NCBI RefSeq assembly: GCF_049647105.1
Contig: NZ_JBARWZ010000120.1
Coordinates: forward strand, 1 to 64,000
Direction: 5' to 3'
Origin: Actinophytocola sp049647105
Lineage (GTDB): Bacteria > Actinomycetota > Actinomycetes > Mycobacteriales > Pseudonocardiaceae
DNA: 64,000 nt
Notes under the pieces: generated by a model
What the model was told of the DNA's origin: nothing
The model's database searches: none
Seen by the model: only the letters and a program-made list of their open reading frames with translations
Shown here: piece after piece, positions 58,813-64,000 of the stretch
How positions within the stretch are numbered: position 1 is the stretch's first letter
How the letters are laid out: every line of letters begins with the position of its first letter
Made by a program: the position numbers and the translations under genes

Positions 58813-59696
58813 TGGCCACCGTCGACATCATGATGCCGTTCTACGGCGACGTCCCGATGATGCAGGCGGCCGTTCGCAGCGTCATGGCGCAGGACGACCC
58901 GCGCTGGCGGCTCACGGTCGTCGACGACGACAACGACCCGGCCGTGCCGGAGTGGTTCGCGACCATCGACGACGAGCGGGTGCGGTACGTCAAGAACCCG
59001 GAGAACCTGGGGCTGACCGGCAACTTCAACCGCTGCCTCGAGCTGGTCGAGCACGAGCTGTGGACGCTCATCGGCTGCGACGACCTGATGCTGCCCAACT
59101 ACGTCGGCGTCGTGCAGGGCGTGTACGCCGACCACCCCGACGTGGGCATCATCCAGCCCGGCGTGCGGGTGATCGACGGCGAAGGCAACGAGTCGAAGAC
59201 GCTGGTCGACGAGGCCAAGCGGCGGATCTACGCGCCGAAGTTCGACCGCAGGGCCGAGCTGTCGGGCGAGGAGCTGGCGGTCAGCCTGCTGCGTGGTGAC
59301 TGGCTGTACTTCCCGTCGATCTGCTGGCGCACCGAGGTGGTCAAGGGCCTGCGGTTCCGGCCGGAGCTGAAGGTCATCCAGGACCTTGCGCTGCTGATCG
59401 AGGTGATCCAGCGCGGCGCGAAACTCGTCGCGGACCGGAGCGTGGCCTTCGAGTACCGCCGCCACGACGCGAGCGAGTCGTCGGCCACCGCGTTCGACGG
59501 CTCCCGCTTCACCGAGGCAGGCGAGTTCTTCAACGACGTGGCCGACAGGATGGCCGCCCACGGCTGGCACCGGGCGGCACGCGTGGCGAGGCTGCACCTG
59601 TCGTCACGGATCTTCGCGCTCACCAAGCTGCCGCAGGCGCTCAAGTCACGCAACGGCGTGAAGCCGCTGGTCAGGCACACCTTCGGGCGCGCATGA
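58812..59696 (+). CDS. Family 2 glycosyltransferase
   Basis: A 294-residue cytoplasmic GT2 transferase. Motifs: VDIMMPFYGDVPMMQAAVRS, TVVDDDNDPAVPEWF, NLGLTGNFNRCLELV, and LIGCDDLMLPNYVG with the metal-binding CDD. The acceptor side is variable (LRGDWLYFPSICWRTEVVKG, then RRHDASESSATAFDGSRF). Likely adds a sugar to the repeat unit exported by the flippase. ATG 58812 overlaps the DUF2304 stop by one base. Its end is 12 bases from the convergent DUF6541 B gene. Confidence 0.9.
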   Translation: MATVDIMMPFYGDVPMMQAAVRSVMAQDDPRWRLTVVDDDNDPAVPEWFATIDDERVRYVKNPENLGLTGNFNRCLELVEHELWTLIGCDDLMLPNYVGVVQGVYADHPDVGIIQPGVRVIDGEGNESKTLVDEAKRRIYAPKFDRRAELSGEELAVSLLRGDWLYFPSICWRTEVVKGLRFRPELKVIQDLALLIEVIQRGAKLVADRSVAFEYRRHDASESSATAFDGSRFTEAGEFFNDVADRMAAHGWHRAARVARLHLSSRIFALTKLPQALKSRNGVKPLVRHTFGRA

Positions 59697-59708
59697 CCAG
59701 CGCTTCGC

Positions 59709-61709
59709 TCAGCCTTCGTCGTCCGAGGACGGCGAGCACGGCGTGATGCGGTACAGCTTGCTGTCGCCGTCGGATTCGACCAGCTCGAAGCCACGGGTGG
59801 CGTACGGGTCGTCAAGGCCCCGGTAGTACTCCCACTTGATGTCCGAGGTGCGGAACTCGCCGCCGCCGACCAGCAGGTAGTCGATGCCCAGGTCGGTGAC
59901 CGCTTCGCAGACCTCCTGGTCGTAGGCCACGTCGTCAAGGTGGCCCGCGATCAGGTCCTGCTCCGGGCTCTGCGAGCTGCGGAAGTGCGGGAACAGCACC
60001 TGCCGGTCGGCGAGCGTCCACAGCATCGCGCTGCCGTTGAACGGGTTGCCGGCGACCACCGCGCCGTCGGGGATCACGTCCTTGATCCGCTGGAAGAACG
60101 CCTGCGTCTCCTCGTTGACGAGCTGCGCGGGCTCCGGCACGGCGTAACCCGCGGCGACCCTGGCCTCGCGGTCCTTCGGGTACAGGCCGCCGGTCACCAC
60201 GACCAGCGCCGCGGCCAGCGTGACGACCAGCGTGGTCGCCGACGTCGTCGCGATCCTGGCGCGCCAGCCGGTCGGGGCCTGCGCACCTTCCGCGCTGCGG
60301 GTGAGGATCTTCGCGGCGATGAACAGGATGCCGCCGACCGCGAGCGGCACGGCCGTGATCGGCAGCATGGCCGCCAGCCGGTGCGCGTCGTTGTACCAGT
60401 AGCCGGTGAACTTCTTGGTGTCCGGCCGGTTGATGGCCGCGGTCAGCACGTACAGGAACGTGGTGGCCAGGTGCCCGGCCAGGATCAGCCGCAGGACCGG
60501 CCACTCGCGGCGCGCGGCGAACACGCCGAGGATCACCACGATCGACAGGATCCACAGCGCCTCGTGCCGGTGCGTCGCGTTCAGCAGCACGTCCCCGACC
60601 GCGTTGGCCGGGGTCTCGAACGGCGGCCAGTACTGGTCACGCGTGTTGGCGAACGCGGGCGTGGTGGCCGTGTACCACCACACGAGCCCGAAGAGCACGA
60701 CGGCGCCGACGGTCTCGACGACACCGCGGCCGGTCTTCCCGGACTTGTGCAGCTCCCACGCGCGGGCGCCGAGGCGCGCGCCGATCGGGAACAGCGCGAG
60801 CACGCCGACGGAGAACAGCACGTTCGGGTGCGTGAGCGCGGCCGCGGCGACCGCGACCGCGGCCGCCAGCCAGCCCCGGCCGAGGCCGATCGCGTCGTCC
60901 CGGACCCACCTGGTGACCGTGAACACCGCCGCGAGCGCGGCAGGCGCGAACGCCATGCCCAGCAGGTTCGGCCACAGCACGCCGAACCCGAGCAGGTCCC
61001 ACGGGAACGCGGCGAACCCGACGCTGAGCGTGCCGGTGATCGCGAGCGCGCCGACGTGGCGGCCGAACAGCTGGCGGGCGAGCAGCAGGCAGGACAGCGG
61101 CCACACGACCACGGTGGCGACCACGGTCACCAGGTTCGCGGCCACCGGGATGGAGGCACCGGTCGACATCATCACGAGCGAGCCGAGGTCGTGCCACGCC
61201 GCGGGGTAGAAGACGCCGGGGACCTCGGTGTTGCCGAGCGTCGAGAGCGTCAGCGAGGACGCCTGGTGCGAGTCCTGGATGTAGGCGAGCGCGTTGTAGT
61301 GGAACAGCGCGTCGTAGGTCTGGTTGAGGGTGTCCGGCGCACCGATGGCCATGACGATCGTGATCATCCCGAGCACGATGCCGGGCAGCAGCCCGACGAA
61401 CCCGGCGACGGACACCGCGCGCGGGTCGGCCTCGGCGGTGAAGATCCGGCGGCGCCGCAGGAAGAACGCCACGACGCCGACGACGAGCGCGACCGCGACG
61501 CACACGACGAGCACGGCGAGCGCGCTCCAGTCGACCCCCGCCATCTCGAGGACGACGGCGCTCGACGCGATCATCGCCAGGCTGGTGATGGGCGCGAGGC
61601 CCCACGCGGCGATGCCGCGCAGGCCGACCAGGTAGCTGACCGCCACGCCGGGCACGAGCAGCCACGCCGCGGTGACCAGTAGTCCGGGCACGGCATCGAA
61701 CCAGTTCAT
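59709..61709 (-). CDS. DUF6541 multi-spanning membrane protein (B)
   Basis: A 666-residue paralogue of the gene at 54.4 kb, with the same helix layout and blocks: FHYNALAYIQDSHQASSLTL, GVFYPAAWHDLGSLVMMSTG, FPWDLLGFGVLWPNLLGM, TGYWYNDAHRLAAMLPIT, NPFNGSAMLWTLADRQVLF. A longer central cytoplasmic loop (near residues 510-530, Ser/Glu/Gly/Ala) distinguishes it. ATG 61709 is chosen; GAGG lies eleven bases upstream. Convergent to the other four locus genes. Role presumed in surface glycan assembly (GT-C-like), unproven. Confidence 0.8.
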   Translation of the reverse strand: MNWFDAVPGLLVTAAWLLVPGVAVSYLVGLRGIAAWGLAPITSLAMIASSAVVLEMAGVDWSALAVLVVCVAVALVVGVVAFFLRRRRIFTAEADPRAVSVAGFVGLLPGIVLGMITIVMAIGAPDTLNQTYDALFHYNALAYIQDSHQASSLTLSTLGNTEVPGVFYPAAWHDLGSLVMMSTGASIPVAANLVTVVATVVVWPLSCLLLARQLFGRHVGALAITGTLSVGFAAFPWDLLGFGVLWPNLLGMAFAPAALAAVFTVTRWVRDDAIGLGRGWLAAAVAVAAAALTHPNVLFSVGVLALFPIGARLGARAWELHKSGKTGRGVVETVGAVVLFGLVWWYTATTPAFANTRDQYWPPFETPANAVGDVLLNATHRHEALWILSIVVILGVFAARREWPVLRLILAGHLATTFLYVLTAAINRPDTKKFTGYWYNDAHRLAAMLPITAVPLAVGGILFIAAKILTRSAEGAQAPTGWRARIATTSATTLVVTLAAALVVVTGGLYPKDREARVAAGYAVPEPAQLVNEETQAFFQRIKDVIPDGAVVAGNPFNGSAMLWTLADRQVLFPHFRSSQSPEQDLIAGHLDDVAYDQEVCEAVTDLGIDYLLVGGGEFRTSDIKWEYYRGLDDPYATRGFELVESDGDSKLYRITPCSPSSDDEG

Positions 61710-61967
61710 CGCGGACGCAACCTCGTCTACTCGCGGGGATCCCAAGCCATGGGGCGGGCTGATTCTAGGAAGCGGGCCGCGGGTGGTCTCGGTCACCCAT
61801 CGCGTAGTTCCGTCGAACCGGCAAAGAGCGCACTCTACGCACGAAAGTTTCTGACGATTTCGCATAGTCGACCTGTTCAGGTGAAACGCCATCACCCACA
61901 TGGGCGATAGGCCGCAACGAAGAGCAATATCCGGCCGTCTGGCCGTCGATTCACCTGGGGGACGGCC

Positions 61968-64000
61968 ATGAGTCGCCGACGTGTCAGATCCGCCCTGGGG
62001 CGTGCCGCACTGTTACCCGTGCTCGCCACGGTCGCCGCGACGCTCACCGTCCTGCCCGCCGCCGCACCGGCCGGGGCCGCGCCGAGGCTCGCGGACGGCT
62101 TCGTGCTCCGCGACATCGAGACCGGCCTGGCTGGCATCTCCGGCGGCACCCTCGGCGACGGCCTCACCGACTTCGCGTACCTGCCCGACGAGACCATCCT
62201 GGTCGCGGGCAAGTACGGCAAGGTCATGTGGCTGCCACGCACCGGCGCGCCGAGGCAGATCGCGAACCTCCCGACCAACGGCGCGGGCGACCTCGGCCTC
62301 AACGGCCTCGCCGTCGCGCCCGACTTCGCGACCAGCGGGGCGATCTACACCGCGCGTGCCGTGACCGCGACCGGCCAGGGCACCGGCGCGAACGGCGTAC
62401 TGCGGGTGAGCCGCTGGACGGTCACCACCGACGCGGCGGGCGACCCGACGGGCCTCTCGAACGAGCAGACGGTCGTGCAGACCTACGCCGACTTCTACAT
62501 CCACGGCCTCTCCGGCCTGGTCGCCGCGCCAGACGGCACCGTGTGGGCCTCGATCGGCGACAACGCGAACTACGTCGGCGTCCCGCGTGAGTCGCTGCGC
62601 GCGATCGACCAGAACGACCTGCACGGCAAGCTGATCCACGTCAGCCCGGACGGCACCGGCGTGCCGACGAACCCGTACTTCGACCCGGCCGCGCCGCGCT
62701 CGCCGCGCAGCCAGGTCTTCGCGAGCGGCTTCCGCAGCCCGTTCCGGTTCAGCCTCGAACCGGGCACCGGAAGGCCGGTACTCGGCGACGTCGGCAACGG
62801 TGCCATCGAAGAGATCAACATCGTCGCGGCTGGCAACAACTACGGCTGGCCGTGCTGGGAAGGCACCGTGAAGACCGCGTGGGGGAGGACCTACGCGGAG
62901 TGCGCGGGCGTTGCCTCGGCGCGGGCGGTCTACGCCTACCCGCACGTCGGGGGCAGCAGCGTCACCGGCGGCGTGGTCTACACGGGACACACCTACCCCC
63001 ACGAGTACCACGGCAAGTACTTCTTCGGTGACTACGCCGACCGGATCATGTGGACGTTGCGGTGGGACGAGCGTGGCGAACTGACCACGCCGCCCGAGTC
63101 CGGCGGGTTCGGCACCGACATCGGAGCGCCGGTGAAGTTCGGCTCCGTGCCCACCGGCGGCGACATCGTCTACGCCGACATCGCGTCCGGGAAGCTGCGC
63201 AGGATCGTCTACGCGCCTGGCAACGTGGCGCCGGACCCGGTCATCACGTCCACTGTGGAACCCGCGACCCGCACGGTGTCGTTCGACGCCAGCGAGTCCA
63301 CCGACCCCAACGGCGACCCGCTGACCTACGCGTGGGACTTCGGCGACGGCCAGACCGGCACCGGTGAGCTTCTCAGCCACACCTACGCGGCGGACCGGGA
63401 GAGCTTCGAGGTCACGCTCACCGCACGCGACCCCGGCGGCGCGAGCACCACCACGACGGCGACCGTCCACCCGGGCAACCACCCGCCCGCACTGTCGTTG
63501 CGGGCGCCGGACCCGGCCGTCACGTTCGCGGTGGGCGACCTCGTCGCCGCCGACGCCACGGCGACCGACGCCGAGGACGGCCAGGTGGGCATCACCTGGG
63601 CGACCCAGATCATCCACTGCGCCGCCCCCGCCGACTGCCACCAGCACCCGGGCGCCCGCCAGGAGGGCCCTCGGTTCCGGCTCACCTTCGACGGGCACCC
63701 CGGCGACAGCAGGCTCGAGGTCACCGCGATCGCGACCGACTCGAAGGGCGCGGTCACGACCGGCACGTTCGTGGTCCGGCCGATGCAGCACCGCGTGACG
63801 CTCAACAGCACGGCGGTGGCCGAGTTCACGATCGGCGAGGAGACGACGTCGTCCGGCCTGTTCACGGTCGGCACGCCGCTCACGATCACCGCGCCGGAGC
63901 ACGCGCTCGACGGCGTCGGCACGTTCGCGCAGTGGGCGGAGGGCAGCACGAACCGGGTCCGCGAGGTCGTCCTGCCCGACGCCGACCAGGTGTACGAGGT
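61968..64000 (+). CDS. Secreted sugar dehydrogenase/PKD protein, partial
   Basis: Starts at ATG 61968, with GGGG at 61957-61960 upstream, and runs off the right edge after 677 codons. Signal peptide (about 1-36, ending APAGAAP), glucose/sorbosone dehydrogenase propeller (about 42-420; GLNGLAVAPDFATSGAIYTA, RSPFRFSLEPGTGRPVLGDV, NNYGWPCWEG), a PKD domain (about 425-505; STDPNGDPLTYAWDFGDG), then IIHCAAPADCHQHPGARQEG and a beta-rich tail. The architecture and the CHxH-containing segment match the gene at 7.9-10.1 kb. No stop codon is within the window. Confidence 0.85.
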   Translation, partial: MSRRRVRSALGRAALLPVLATVAATLTVLPAAAPAGAAPRLADGFVLRDIETGLAGISGGTLGDGLTDFAYLPDETILVAGKYGKVMWLPRTGAPRQIANLPTNGAGDLGLNGLAVAPDFATSGAIYTARAVTATGQGTGANGVLRVSRWTVTTDAAGDPTGLSNEQTVVQTYADFYIHGLSGLVAAPDGTVWASIGDNANYVGVPRESLRAIDQNDLHGKLIHVSPDGTGVPTNPYFDPAAPRSPRSQVFASGFRSPFRFSLEPGTGRPVLGDVGNGAIEEINIVAAGNNYGWPCWEGTVKTAWGRTYAECAGVASARAVYAYPHVGGSSVTGGVVYTGHTYPHEYHGKYFFGDYADRIMWTLRWDERGELTTPPESGGFGTDIGAPVKFGSVPTGGDIVYADIASGKLRRIVYAPGNVAPDPVITSTVEPATRTVSFDASESTDPNGDPLTYAWDFGDGQTGTGELLSHTYAADRESFEVTLTARDPGGASTTTTATVHPGNHPPALSLRAPDPAVTFAVGDLVAADATATDAEDGQVGITWATQIIHCAAPADCHQHPGARQEGPRFRLTFDGHPGDSRLEVTAIATDSKGAVTTGTFVVRPMQHRVTLNSTAVAEFTIGEETTSSGLFTVGTPLTITAPEHALDGVGTFAQWAEGSTNRVREVVLPDADQVYE

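Noticed and set aside
1..64000. tRNA, rRNA, prophage or complete insertion sequences
   Set aside because: I scanned for T-loop signatures, transposase and integrase motifs and terminal repeats and saw none convincing; a tRNAscan or IS search would be decisive.

Overview
The window is 64 kb of very GC-rich actinobacterial chromosome. Several features point to Pseudonocardiales (a Lentzea/Saccharothrix/Actinosynnema-like organism): GTG starts are frequent, many genes look leaderless, and the gene set includes a fused CydDC, an F420-type PPOX oxidoreductase, a mycothiol-type DinB/maleylpyruvate isomerase family protein, a ShbA/SigD-type sigma factor, a DtxR/IdeR box and a DUF5753/DUF397 remnant. 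The taxonomic placement is inference. I see no rRNA, tRNA, CRISPR array, prophage or complete insertion sequence. Most of the window is ordinary chromosomal gene content.

Layout. 0.2-7.7 kb: arginine deiminase, a DM13 protein, an F420/PPOX enzyme, a CPBP protease-like membrane protein, three-domain LigD, and a divergent methionine aminopeptidase/XRE regulator pair, then an iron-box-controlled DUF2470 gene. 7.8-14.2 kb: a secreted sugar dehydrogenase, then homogentisate catabolism (hmgA divergent from an unknown gene, fumarylacetoacetase and an IclR regulator). 14.2-16.0 kb: an MpaB-family oxygenase, its divergent TetR regulator and a small unknown gene. 16.1-23.7 kb: a GDT1/TMEM165-type Mn exporter behind a yybP-ykoY riboswitch, then cydA-cydB-cydDC and a GAF histidine kinase. 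23.8-34.7 kb: a MacB-type ABC exporter, a DosR-like response regulator, a mycothiol-isomerase-like gene, a tandem repeat patch, coaA, a GNAT, a macro-domain protein, pheA, a DrrAB-type exporter and an arylamine N-acetyltransferase.

34.9-43.4 kb: small membrane protein, DUF4232 lipoprotein, a DesK-like two-component system, an ArsR gene tail-to-tail with a micro-membrane protein, a 165-bp decayed palindromic element, a ShbA-like sigma factor, a TetR gene followed by an AurF-type di-iron oxygenase, and RtcB. 43.4-54.2 kb: a VIT/VWA protein with a MerR regulator, a DUF4328 gene, decayed DUF5753 and DUF397 genes, a mini-metalloprotease, a septum-formation-type protein, serS, an OafA-type acyltransferase and an L-2-hydroxyglutarate oxidase-like gene. 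54.4-61.7 kb: a cell-surface glycan locus (flippase, two GT2 enzymes, DUF2304) bracketed by two inverted DUF6541 paralogues. From 62.0 kb a second secreted sugar-dehydrogenase/PKD gene runs off the window end.

The most interesting points are the homogentisate-cluster gene of unknown function, the bracketed DUF6541 glycan locus, the long palindrome whose terminal CTAG supplies a stop codon, the recurrent TANNNT box 6-8 nt from start codons, and several well-formed operators (IdeR, two TetR dyads, an IclR-candidate dyad, MerR repeats).
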